This document shows positions 1-7,257 of a stretch of DNA of 64,000 nucleotides, piece by piece. This stretch comes from Bacillus infantis (GTDB lineage: Bacteria > Bacillota > Bacilli > Bacillales > Cytobacillaceae): NCBI RefSeq assembly GCF_020171945.1, contig NZ_JAIVAP010000008.1, positions 1-64,000 on the forward strand. The letters are read 5' to 3'. Positions within the stretch are counted from its first letter, which is position 1, and each line of letters starts with the position of its first letter. The notes beneath the pieces are model-generated. The model did no database searches. It was not told the origin of the DNA and saw nothing but the letters and a program-made list of their open reading frames with translations. Both the position numbers and the translations under genes were made by a program.

Positions 1-247
1 AGCCCCGACAAGCATAAGACGCTTAAGGATAGAAGGCGTTCTTTGCCTTCAATCCTTAAGTGGCTTATGACTCGAGGGGCTAGCGCCCGGAGCTGGACAA
101 TCCGAAATGCGGAGGGCGCTTGCTCAGCCCCGACAAGCATAAGACGCTTAAGGATAGAAGGCGTTCTTTGCCTTCAATCCTTAAGTGGCTTATGACTCGA
201 GGGGCTAGCGCCCGGAGCTGGACAATCCGAAATGCGGAGGGCGCTTG
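1..247. repeat. Two tandem identical copies of a structured interspersed repeat
   Basis: Two copies, 1-122 and 126-247, appear identical, with a 125-nt period. Each holds a long imperfect hairpin (1-81 and 126-206): outer arms AGCCCC/GGGGCT, then CATAAG/CTTATG, then CTTAAGGAT/ATCCTTAAG, with an AGGC/GCCT-capped loop. A second hairpin follows (AGCGCCC at 82-88 pairing with GGGCGCT at 114-120). Related copies with different but still complementary stems lie near 4.9-5.1 kb and 61.7-61.8 kb. No coding sequence is visible. This is an extragenic repeat, not an insertion sequence. Confidence 0.85.
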
Positions 248-316
248 TTTAACAGGCTAAAACCGCCACATCCTGTGGCAACGCCTGCATGACCCGCATC
301 CTGCGGGCCCAGCATA
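248..316. repeat. Short double-hairpin repeat module
   Basis: This stretch carries two small stem-loops, CCACA..TGTGG and CCCGCA..TGCGGG, separated by a conserved CAACGCCTGCATG-like linker. A close variant of the same module lies at about 4945-4990, again adjacent to the long-hairpin repeat. The two modules therefore probably form one composite interspersed element. Confidence 0.6.
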
Positions 317-326
317 AAACGCTAAT

Positions 327-347
327 GCCAGCCTATACAAGGCTGGC
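327..347 (-). terminator. Intrinsic terminator of the permuted NlpC/P60-like gene
   Basis: GCCAGCC and GGCTGGC form a 7-bp stem with a 7-nt loop just past the stop of the gene at 353-916. The downstream U-tract on the minus strand is only moderate. Confidence 0.6.
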
Positions 348-352
348 TTCTT

Positions 353-916
353 TTAAGCGATGGAAGCATCCATGCTTTCGCGGGCTGGATCTGCCTGCAG
401 GTAATCAGCCAGACTGCCTTTATATACAAGATGAAGCGGAAAGACTTTCTCCAGCTCATGCGGCTTGAGCAGCGATACAGGCTTTTCCACCCGGCATCCG
501 CCAGTTTCCTTGAGGATGGTTCCGACGAATTCAGAGCAGAAGAAAGCATTGGACCTGTTATATTCCCAGTTGAACAGCACGGCAAATAAACCGAGGAGAT
601 TATATTTATAATGATGCCTGTTTTCTTCAAAAAATTCGGCCTGCTCCTGCATCCTGCCATACTCCTGCTCGCTCACCGTATAGGCATAAACCGCGCAGCG
701 GGCCTTTGCAAACAAATCCGCGCGCACATCTTCTTTCACGAATCCGCCGGAGAACGGATTGGCAGGATTAATCCTCCCGAAGCTGTATACATCCAGCAGC
801 CCTTCATCAAATGAGATGGACGCATGATTAAGTTCTTTTCCAGTAAAAATCCGGATCAGCTTTGTGAATAGAGTTCCTGTATCGGTCAGCAGTACAAATA
901 CCTGGCGATGGCCCAT
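353..916 (-). CDS. Permuted NlpC/P60 (papain-like) hydrolase-like protein
   Basis: A 187-residue protein without signal peptide or clear membrane segment. His31 (in NHASISFD) comes early and Cys127 (in SNAFFCSEFV) late, the reversed His-then-Cys order seen in the YiiX/YycO/LRAT-like permuted papain fold. Such proteins are thought to act as hydrolases or acyltransferases on amide or ester bonds; the substrate here is unknown. The ATG is preceded by a good AGGAGGG ribosome site. The gene appears monocistronic, with a terminator hairpin just beyond its stop. The fold assignment is motif-based and activity is untested. Confidence 0.6.
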   Translation of the reverse strand: MGHRQVFVLLTDTGTLFTKLIRIFTGKELNHASISFDEGLLDVYSFGRINPANPFSGGFVKEDVRADLFAKARCAVYAYTVSEQEYGRMQEQAEFFEENRHHYKYNLLGLFAVLFNWEYNRSNAFFCSEFVGTILKETGGCRVEKPVSLLKPHELEKVFPLHLVYKGSLADYLQADPARESMDASIA

Positions 917-1033
917 TTCTTTTCCCTCCTGAAAAAAATGAAGGGAAATGCGCAGTGGCGACCGTGCTGCCCTTCTCCATAATCATACAGCCACAATGCT
1001 CCCTCAAAGAACGAACTCTGGTATTATTTGCTT

Positions 1034-1612
1034 CTAAGACCCTAGGCCTAGATGATCGGGATTAATGATTGAAAACATCAGCAGATCATCAAACTTCCCG
1101 CAGGTATACTCATAATTCCTCAATAGTCCTTCACGGATAAAGCCGCATTTTCCGAAGAGGCGCTGGGATTGGAGGTTTGCAGGTTCAATCAGCGCCTGGA
1201 TCCTCATCAGATTCAGATTCTCAAAGCCATACCGGATGATCGCCCCAATTGCTTCGGTGCCGATTCCCTGATTCCAATAGGCAGGATCCAGCTCAAGCCC
1301 TATATCTGCCCGGAAATGGCCGGAATCCATATTCAAAAATCCGCAGCTTCCAATCAGCTCTTTTCCGCCCTTTAAAGAAATTCCCCATCGGACACCCGTG
1401 CCTTCCTTCAGTATGCGCTCATACCAGCCGATTTCAGAGCGCGCATCCTCCAAATCAGCGAATGGCTCAAGTCCGTAATATTTCGTCACTTCAGGATCAG
1501 AAAGATACCTGAAGATATCAGCTGCATCTTCCATTTTCACTTTTCTGAGCAGAAGGCGGGCCGTTTCGATTTCCGGAAACGATCCCTTCAATTTTTCTTT
1601 TATATTATTCAT
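1034..1612 (-). CDS. GNAT-family N-acetyltransferase (RimJ/RimL type)
   Basis: A 192-residue acetyltransferase of the RimJ/RimL subgroup, which transfers acetyl from acetyl-CoA to an amine, often a protein N-terminus or a small molecule. The acetyl-CoA loop is visible as YWNQGIGTEA around residue 115, followed by the FENLNLMRIQA helix and the NLQSQRLFGKCGF segment typical of the C-terminal half. It lies 30 nt downstream of a second GNAT gene (1643-2215) on the same strand, so the two may be co-transcribed. The proteins are clearly different in sequence. Substrate cannot be inferred. Confidence 0.85.
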   Translation of the reverse strand: MNNIKEKLKGSFPEIETARLLLRKVKMEDAADIFRYLSDPEVTKYYGLEPFADLEDARSEIGWYERILKEGTGVRWGISLKGGKELIGSCGFLNMDSGHFRADIGLELDPAYWNQGIGTEAIGAIIRYGFENLNLMRIQALIEPANLQSQRLFGKCGFIREGLLRNYEYTCGKFDDLLMFSIINPDHLGLGS

Positions 1613-1642
1613 TGGACATACTTCCGTTTCTCAATTTAGTAA

Positions 1643-2215
1643 TTATTCTCCAGCAGCTGACCCAGCCAGTTGAAAGACGGGATTAGTCTCCCACTCTTCA
1701 CGCAAAAGGCCCATCCGTATTGAATCATAATGGACACCGTTATAGATTCTGCATTTCCGAAGCCTGGCTTCCATCGTCATCCCCAGCTTTTCGCCGACCT
1801 TGACCATCCGCTCATTCCCAGACCAGGTGGTGTAGCCGGTCCTGGCAATCGGCTTTGTTTGGAAAAGATGGCTGATCCATAGTTTCAATGCCCTTGTCCC
1901 GTAGCCGCCGTTCCAATATTCCGGCGAATATATAACGATTCCCATCTCCAGCCACAGAGATGGCTCATGTTCCCAATAATAGCTGACAGTCCCTTCTATT
2001 TTGCCGTTGATTTCGATGGCCAGCATATCCTCCTGGTTGACTGCTTGCTCCTTCCTCTGCTCGTATTCAGCAAACGTCAGTGATTTGTGCTCAAAATAGG
2101 GTGCGTCCCATTTTTTCCACTCCGGATCCTCTTCCTTATAGGCCAGCTCCCATAACCGGGGCAAATCTTCTTCGGTGATGGTCCGGAGAATAACTACATT
2201 GTCAGTCAATAACAT
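1643..2215 (-). CDS. GNAT-family N-acetyltransferase
   Basis: A 190-residue GNAT protein beginning VVILRTITEEDLPRLWEL, a common start of RimJ-like acetyltransferases. The acetyl-CoA binding segment is YWNGGYGTRALKLW near residue 105, and the C-terminal KVGEKLGMTMEARLRKC part completes the fold. The ATG has an AAGAGGT ribosome site. It probably heads a two-gene unit with the GNAT gene at 1034-1612. Relatives include B. subtilis YjcK/YokL-like proteins of unknown substrate. Confidence 0.82.
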   Translation of the reverse strand: MLLTDNVVILRTITEEDLPRLWELAYKEEDPEWKKWDAPYFEHKSLTFAEYEQRKEQAVNQEDMLAIEINGKIEGTVSYYWEHEPSLWLEMGIVIYSPEYWNGGYGTRALKLWISHLFQTKPIARTGYTTWSGNERMVKVGEKLGMTMEARLRKCRIYNGVHYDSIRMGLLREEWETNPVFQLAGSAAGE

Positions 2216-2311
2216 AGCTTTACCTCTTCGTTTTTTATTTTTGTAATATTTCCATTATATCAATAAATCCTTTCTCAAAAAATGGAAAATCCCATTATTT
2301 CTTCATAATAA

Positions 2312-2332
2312 AAACCGCCTTAATGGCGGTTT
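2312..2332 (-). terminator. Terminator of the DnaQ-like exonuclease gene
   Basis: AAACCGCC/GGCGGTTT is a perfect 8-bp inverted repeat with a 5-nt loop immediately past the exonuclease stop. The A/T-rich outer arms supply the U-tract on the minus strand. Confidence 0.8.
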
Positions 2333-2343
2333 CGTTAAATAGA

Positions 2344-2988
2344 TTAATTGAAGGGCGGATCAATGCTGCTGCCGGCACTCCATGAATAAGTTTTCCCAGG
2401 TTTTTTCGCGGGCTGATATTTTCTCATCGGCCCTTTATCAAGCACCTCTTTTAAGAACAGGCCGCCGTCCGGGTTCTGCTGCTTCATCAGCTCCATCAGA
2501 TATGTAATATCGTCCATCGCCCTGTGGGTTTGATGATCTGTAATATTGTGGGCGGAAAGGAGCGTCGCCAGTTTGCTGTTGGCAAATCCATATTTTTTCC
2601 ACTGTACTCCCTTCATAGTGCAATACCATTTAAGATCATTTACTTCAGGATACATCTGATACATGAAGCTTCTGTCAAATGATGCGTTATGGGCAAATAC
2701 AGAGTCGGCTTTATTAAGGAAAAACTGGACTGACTCATCATGGAAAGCCTGCCCTCTTACCATTTCAAATGGAATCCCATGAATCCGGTAGGCACTGCTG
2801 TAATTTCTCAGTGCCCTGCTTGAAAGCGGCTCCCTCAGGAAAGACTCCTTTTCCTCAACCTGGAGGATTTCTCCTGTAGCTCCATCATATGAAAACAGAA
2901 TGAACGCCAGCTCGATGATTTCGTCACCGCCAGGAGCCAGGCCTGTTGTTTCCACGTCGACCAGCAGTCCTTTTTTGTTTATATTCAT
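2344..2988 (-). CDS. DEDDh 3'-5' exonuclease (DnaQ-like)
   Basis: A 214-residue single-domain exonuclease. All DEDDh motifs are present: DVETTG at residues 11-16 (Asp11, Glu13), AHNASFDRSF (second-motif Asp) and HRAMDD (His and final Asp). Such proteins remove nucleotides from DNA or RNA 3' ends using two metal ions. The start is placed at the ATG at 2988 because an AAGGTGA ribosome site lies 5 nt upstream; the in-frame GTG at 2997 overlaps that site. A second, divergent DnaQ-like gene follows upstream at 3167-3898. The role (repair, RNA trimming) is not determined by sequence. Confidence 0.85.
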   Translation of the reverse strand: MNINKKGLLVDVETTGLAPGGDEIIELAFILFSYDGATGEILQVEEKESFLREPLSSRALRNYSSAYRIHGIPFEMVRGQAFHDESVQFFLNKADSVFAHNASFDRSFMYQMYPEVNDLKWYCTMKGVQWKKYGFANSKLATLLSAHNITDHQTHRAMDDITYLMELMKQQNPDGGLFLKEVLDKGPMRKYQPAKKPGKTYSWSAGSSIDPPFN

Positions 2989-3134
2989 TTTGATCACCTT
3001 TATATTTTTTTGCTTTCAAATAGAAAGCTGGAATTTTTAACACTCTTATATCTATTTCCTATTCTAGTATTTTCGAGGGAAAAATGACAGTTAAACCCTC
3101 TTTCTGGTTGAAAAAGGAAATTAAAGGATGCCAA

Positions 3135-3158
3135 AAGGTGCGGCAGTGACCGCACCTT
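3135..3158 (-). terminator. Terminator of the DUF294/exonuclease operon
   Basis: AAGGTGCGG and CCGCACCTT form a 9-bp stem just past the stop of the 3167-3898 gene, with T-rich sequence on the transcribed side. Confidence 0.75.
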
Positions 3159-3166
3159 TAATGCCG

Positions 3167-3898
3167 CTATAATGAAGCGACCCTTTCATATACATCTTTC
3201 AGAGTCATACAGCCTTTACTCCGGACCTTGTTTATATAACAGCACCAAAGCTCAGCAGCCAGGCGGGCATCCTCCAAAGCATGGTGGCGTTCCATGACCG
3301 GAATGCCATTATGACCGCACAGATCCTCCAGCCTCTGCAGGTTAAGCTCCGGCTCAGCAATCCGGTACAGAAAAGAGGTATCTATAATCCTGTGCTTAAG
3401 AGGTGCCTTGAAATGCTTCCAGTTCGCATTCTGCAGGAAGCTCTTCTCATGCTGGGCATGATGCGCTATAATGGTCCTCGCTTCGCAGAATTCAAAGAAC
3501 CCTATCAGCACTTCAGGCAGCGGCGGCGCCTCCTTAAGCTGGGAATCCTTAATGCCTGTAAGCTGTTCAATCTGCGGTGAAAGTGTTTTTTCATATCTGA
3601 TCAGGGAATAAAACTCTTTTTCCTCATTTATCGTCCCATTCTCTATCTTAACCGCCCCTATTGAGATAATCTCATCTCCCTGATCAGGAAAAAAACCCGT
3701 TGTTTCAATATCCATGACGACTGACTTCATCCTGTCAAGCGGTACCGACAGCGCTTCCTCTGCCCGTATCTCTTTATTCAGCCTGCGCAGGAAGGCCTGC
3801 TGCTGGGAATTCTGCCCGCCCTGCATCCCGCCGAATACACCGGAATTCAGTTTACCCGGCAGTCCTTTCATCATTTGGAACATACTTTCAAAGCCCAT
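3167..3898 (-). CDS. DnaQ-like exonuclease partner of a DUF294 nucleotidyltransferase
   Basis: A 243-residue protein with a glycine/glutamine-rich N-terminal extension of about 55 residues, then a DEDDh exonuclease domain. Motif I is DIETTG (Asp63, Glu65) and motif III is HHALEDA. Motif II reads AHHAQHEKSF, so the usual Asp of FD is replaced by Glu. The reading frame starts inside the stop of the DUF294 gene (TAATG, one shared base), implying translational coupling. In proteobacteria a similar exonuclease is found with DUF294/CBS nucleotidyltransferases. The function of the pair is not established. The ribosome site AAGGGTG supports the start. Confidence 0.8.
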   Translation of the reverse strand: MGFESMFQMMKGLPGKLNSGVFGGMQGGQNSQQQAFLRRLNKEIRAEEALSVPLDRMKSVVMDIETTGFFPDQGDEIISIGAVKIENGTINEEKEFYSLIRYEKTLSPQIEQLTGIKDSQLKEAPPLPEVLIGFFEFCEARTIIAHHAQHEKSFLQNANWKHFKAPLKHRIIDTSFLYRIAEPELNLQRLEDLCGHNGIPVMERHHALEDARLAAELWCCYINKVRSKGCMTLKDVYERVASL

Positions 3899-4872
3899 TA
3901 TTGAACACCCTTTTCAATCTTGGCCTGTACAAATTGATGGAGCTTTTTTCCGTCCTTCAGAATATTGCGGAGCTTGGTCCGCTCTTCCTTTGAAAGCTTT
4001 CTTACATTCAAATAGTGTGAAGCTTCATAAGAGCTGGCACTGGAGAAAATGGATTCCCTGTAAGACAGCAGAAGGCGGAAATTGCGTTCTGCCTTTTCCA
4101 GCACGTCCCCATATTCTGCCTTTTCTGCAAGCCTGCTGATCCTTTCAAGAGTGGAGGTCTCAAAAAGCCCTTCCTTCATCGCCAATAGACGAATGCTGTT
4201 GACATAAGGAAGGAATGCAGTCTGCTTCAAGTCAATGCAGCCCTCAAACATCCCTTTTTCCTCGGCCAGGATCTGGCCCAGGGGACCTACAGCCGGTTTT
4301 ATATGCATGCTGTTCTCCGCAAGTCTTTTCAACAGCCTGGGACTGACCATCATATTAGTGTGCACATAAGACTTAAGCTCGCTGATATACTCTCCGGTTC
4401 CTTCCAGGGATCTTGCATCATAAAAAATCTGCAGATACCGGATCGACTCCCAGCTTTCCTCCTCAATCCATTGCTCCAGCTGCCCTTTCCAGGCTTCTGC
4501 TGTTTTCCGCCACAATGGGTTGCTGCTCATCACCTTGCCTTCACAATAAGGATAGCCTGCTTCATCCAGGCCATATGAAACTTCCTGTCCCAGCTCCTCA
4601 AAATATGCAGCCGCCCCAACTTTCTCTTGAAAGACGATGCCGTGATCCTGGTCACTGATGACCCCCTGCTCCAGCCTGCCTCCGCTGCCGGTCACAAACC
4701 AGACAAACTCCGATTCCTCGGGCCTTTTTCCGATCTTTTGCACAGAATGCCTGAACACGTATTTCATTGCTTCATCATGGATTTCATTTATTCTGGCTGT
4801 GCTGGAGGCAGCCATGGAGATGCGGCTGTCCTTCCATTCCCTGATTTCTGCATATGACTGAAAATCCTGCAT
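3898..4872 (-). CDS. DUF294-family nucleotidyltransferase-like protein
   Basis: The assigned start gives 324 residues. A polymerase-beta-like nucleotidyltransferase core is visible: TGSGGRLEQ at 61-69 followed by DQD (Asp74, Asp76), the metal-binding carboxylates. The C-terminal half matches the helical substrate-binding half of DUF294. No CBS or cyclic-nucleotide domain is present, unlike many Gram-negative relatives. The ATG at 4872 is chosen because AAGGGAG lies just upstream; the longer frame to 4920 runs into the interspersed repeat and has no ribosome site. It is translationally coupled to the exonuclease gene downstream. Substrate unknown. Confidence 0.8.
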   Translation of the reverse strand: MQDFQSYAEIREWKDSRISMAASSTARINEIHDEAMKYVFRHSVQKIGKRPEESEFVWFVTGSGGRLEQGVISDQDHGIVFQEKVGAAAYFEELGQEVSYGLDEAGYPYCEGKVMSSNPLWRKTAEAWKGQLEQWIEEESWESIRYLQIFYDARSLEGTGEYISELKSYVHTNMMVSPRLLKRLAENSMHIKPAVGPLGQILAEEKGMFEGCIDLKQTAFLPYVNSIRLLAMKEGLFETSTLERISRLAEKAEYGDVLEKAERNFRLLLSYRESIFSSASSYEASHYLNVRKLSKEERTKLRNILKDGKKLHQFVQAKIEKGVQ

Positions 4873-4894
4873 ACAAACGCACTCCCTTGATAAT

Positions 4895-5090
4895 AAGAAA
4901 AGCGCAAGCGCCTTGCTCACCCTTAAGGAATGCAGACTAAGAACGCCACGTCCTGTGGCAACGTCTGCATGCCACCCATCCTGGGGGCCTCAAGACGATC
5001 CTGCCGAAGAGGCGCTCTTTGCCTTTTTGGCAGGATTGGCTTGTGACCTCGAGGGAGTAGGCGCAGCTGCTAGACAATATTCGAAGTTAA
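4895..5090. repeat. Diverged composite copy of the structured repeat
   Basis: This contains the double-hairpin module (about 4945-4990) followed by a variant of the long hairpin: CAAG (4991-4994)/CTTG (5040-5043), ATCCTGCC (4998-5005)/GGCAGGAT (5029-5036) and AGGC (5010-5013)/GCCT (5021-5024). The stem bases differ from the copy at 1-81 yet still pair. The tail TGACCTCGAGG..TAG..GCTAGACAA aligns with the other copies. It sits between the DUF294 gene start and the amtB stop. Confidence 0.75.
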
Positions 5091-5121
5091 AGAATATATT
5101 TACTTATCTGCGAAACATAAA

Positions 5122-5138
5122 GCCTCTCATAAAGAGGC
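5122..5138 (-). terminator. Probable amtB terminator
   Basis: GCCTCT/AGAGGC forms a 6-bp stem with a 5-nt loop 13 nt past the amtB stop. The following U-tract is weak. Confidence 0.5.
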
Positions 5139-5150
5139 CCTGTGCTATGC

Positions 5151-6416
5151 TCATGAAGACATTTTGTTATCTTTAGAAAGAAAAACTTCCGGGTACCCAT
5201 AGCTGCCATGCTCGCTGACATCAAGGCCCATAATTTCTTCTTCCTCAGATACACGCAAGCCATTCATAACCTTTTTCGCTATAAGCAGTATGACAAATGA
5301 TACGGCAAATGCATAGATGGCAGAGACAGCAACACCCATTAATTGGACTCCGAGCTGCGTGAAGCCTCCGCCATAGAACAATCCGGGCTGTCCGACTGTG
5401 GCCAATTCCGGAGTGGCAAAGAATCCGGTTGACAATGTGCCCCATACCCCTGCCGCACCATGGACCGAGAGGGCATATATCGGATCATCGATTCTCAGCT
5501 TCTCGAAGAATCGGACACTATAGAAGACAAGTACTCCTGCTGCAAATCCGATGAGGACAGCTGCCCATGTGTCAACGAAGGCACAGGATGCTGTTATGGC
5601 AACCAGGCCGGCCAGGGCACCATTCAGCATTGTTGTGATATCAGACTTGCCTAGAGCAATCCATGAAATAAGGAGTGCCGCGACCGCCCCTGCCCCGGCG
5701 GCAAGATTGGTATTCAAGGCAACAAAGCCAAAGAATGCTCCTTCAACAGAAACCGTGCTTCCTGCATTGAATCCAAACCAGCCGATCCAGAGGATCAATA
5801 CCCCAAGGGCTGTGAACACCTGGTTATGTCCGTAAATATTATTGGCAGAGCCATCTTTATTATATTTGCCTATCCTTGGTTTAAGCAGGAGGGTCGCTGC
5901 CAATGCCGCCATTGCCCCTGTCAGGTGAACAACAGTGGATCCGGCAAAGTCCTGCTTCCCATGTTCAGCCAGCCATCCCCCGCCCCAGATCCAATGGGCC
6001 ACCACCGGGTAAACAAGCGCTGAAAACAGAATCGTAAATATCAGATAGATTGAAAGCTTTGCCCTTTCTGCGAAGCCGCCAAGGGCAATCGTGATGGAGA
6101 TGCCTGCGAAAGCAAGCTGGAAGAGGAAAAACACTGATGAGGAAAGACTCATTCCTTCAATTTCATACCCTGAATAAAAAAAGTGCGATAATCCTGTAAA
6201 GAAATTGCCGTTGTCGCCAAAAATGAATCCAAAACCGACTGCCCAGAAGACGAGTGAGGCAAGACCGAATGTAAAAATGGTCTTCCCCGCGATATGGCCG
6301 GCATTCTTCATTCGGGTAGACCCTGCCTCCAGCATAATGAATCCGCCAAGCATGAAAATGACCAGGACTGCACTAACCATGACCCATAAACTGTTCATCA
6401 AAAAAGTTGTATCCAC
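5151..6416 (-). CDS. amtB: Ammonium transporter AmtB/NrgA
   Basis: A 421-residue integral membrane channel of the Amt/Mep/Rh family that conducts ammonia/ammonium. The sequence shows about 11 hydrophobic segments and signatures such as WIWGGGWLAEHGKQDFAGS and SVHGAAGVWGTLSTG, which contain family-typical pore residues. GTG is the start, preceded by GAGGGGGAGAG. Unlike the B. subtilis nrgA-nrgB pair, no glnK/nrgB PII gene lies next to it; the upstream neighbour starts a different unit and the downstream side is a repeat. Two TnrA/GlnR-like boxes and a sigma-A promoter precede it, so nitrogen-limitation control is expected. Confidence 0.95.
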   Translation of the reverse strand: MDTTFLMNSLWVMVSAVLVIFMLGGFIMLEAGSTRMKNAGHIAGKTIFTFGLASLVFWAVGFGFIFGDNGNFFTGLSHFFYSGYEIEGMSLSSSVFFLFQLAFAGISITIALGGFAERAKLSIYLIFTILFSALVYPVVAHWIWGGGWLAEHGKQDFAGSTVVHLTGAMAALAATLLLKPRIGKYNKDGSANNIYGHNQVFTALGVLILWIGWFGFNAGSTVSVEGAFFGFVALNTNLAAGAGAVAALLISWIALGKSDITTMLNGALAGLVAITASCAFVDTWAAVLIGFAAGVLVFYSVRFFEKLRIDDPIYALSVHGAAGVWGTLSTGFFATPELATVGQPGLFYGGGFTQLGVQLMGVAVSAIYAFAVSFVILLIAKKVMNGLRVSEEEEIMGLDVSEHGSYGYPEVFLSKDNKMSS

Positions 6417-6462
6417 TTTCTCTCCCCCTCAAATAATGTGTGCATTTCATCTAACGCAATGA

Positions 6463-6479
6463 TGTTAGAAAACATAACA
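6463..6479. promoter_or_regulatory. TnrA/GlnR-like box, proximal
   Basis: TGTTAGAAAACATAACA matches the TnrA/GlnR consensus TGTNANAWWWTMTNACA at all but one position. It lies between the predicted amtB promoter and the GTG start, a place that suits repression more than activation. Confidence 0.65.
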
Positions 6480-6496
6480 TTAAATTTCTTACCCTT

Positions 6497-6524
6497 ATTT
6501 TAACTCTTTTTAAACGGGTGTCAA
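6497..6524 (-). promoter_or_regulatory. Predicted sigma-A promoter of amtB
   Basis: On the minus strand TTGACA (6519-6524) and TAAAAT (6497-6502) are separated by 16 nt. Transcription would start near 6490, about 75 nt before the start codon. Confidence 0.6.
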
Positions 6525-6553
6525 TGAGTATTTTAAAGTTTCTGATAACTAAA

Positions 6554-6570
6554 TGTTAACTAACCTAACA
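6554..6570. promoter_or_regulatory. TnrA/GlnR-like box, distal
   Basis: TGTTAACTAACCTAACA keeps both TGTNA and TNACA arms of the TnrA consensus, with two mismatches in the centre. It lies upstream of the predicted -35, as expected for an activating site, although its centre is about 70 nt from the predicted start point. Confidence 0.55.
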
Positions 6571-6692
6571 TGTAACCGCTATCTTTCTTGTTATGCAAGG
6601 CTTTTTTTTTTTAGGAAAAGTTAAAAAATGAAGATGCAGATGAGGAAGAAAGAACGAATGGCTGTACATGGTTTTTCCGCACAAAAAAAGAA

Positions 6693-6710
6693 GAGGGCAT
6701 CTGCCCCCTC
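6693..6710 (-). terminator. Terminator of the formate dehydrogenase operon
   Basis: GAGGG..CCCTC hairpin 8 nt past the DUF1641 gene stop, followed on the minus strand by TTCTTTTTTTG. Confidence 0.75.
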
Positions 6711-6717
6711 CTGAACA

Positions 6718-7257
6718 TTACTCGTCTTGCTTTCTCTGCTCTTCAATTTGTTCCTGCGGAAGCTGAGTATTCCGCTCCAGCTCCTTCGTTTCCTGGCCCA
6801 TCCCTTTCAGGAAGGTCAGCAGCAGGGTGACGGCCCTGTTGATTTCCGGATCTTTCAAAGATTTAGCCAGATCGAAAAAGCCTGTTTTTTCCTGTGTATC
6901 TCCTGCCTCTGCCACCCTGGCAATGCCTGAGTCGATTTTAAGCAGGAACGGCTCCAGCTGTTTGACATTGATCATGCCCAGTGTCCCGCCCATCAGGAGC
7001 AAATTTTTCAATGTGTTCGAGGTTTCCGGTTTGTCAGCCGCCCTGACGAGGATATCGAGGACTTTGTCTCCCTGGCCAAACAGCCCGCTGAGCAGGGTAA
7101 GCACCCCCCGGTCATGCATATTCCTCATGACCTTGAGGGACTCCAGGATGGCCTCTTTATTATCAATCAGGGCATCTTCTACTTCCATCAGATCTTTTTT
7201 ACGCTTTTCTTCCTCGGTCAATGTCTTTCGCTGGATATGCGTGATCGCTTTAGCCAT
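6718..7257 (-). CDS. forE: DUF1641 subunit of a ForCE-type formate dehydrogenase
   Basis: A 179-residue DUF1641 protein, homologous by composition and context to B. subtilis YrhD/YjgD. These are the ForE partners of a noncanonical menaquinone-linked formate dehydrogenase. It is mostly amphipathic helix with the conserved hydrophobic block [23 protein letters not shown] around residues 80-105. No transmembrane helix is obvious, so membrane association would be peripheral. It overlaps the end of forC by 8 nt and has its own AGGAGCG ribosome site within forC, indicating coupled expression. Subunit role is inferred from the family. Confidence 0.8.
   Translation of the reverse strand: MAKAITHIQRKTLTEEEKRKKDLMEVEDALIDNKEAILESLKVMRNMHDRGVLTLLSGLFGQGDKVLDILVRAADKPETSNTLKNLLLMGGTLGMINVKQLEPFLLKIDSGIARVAEAGDTQEKTGFFDLAKSLKDPEINRAVTLLLTFLKGMGQETKELERNTQLPQEQIEEQRKQDE

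Noticed and set aside
1-316. Insertion sequence or transposon end
   Set aside because: No transposase, no target duplication, and the structure is that of a short hairpin repeat.
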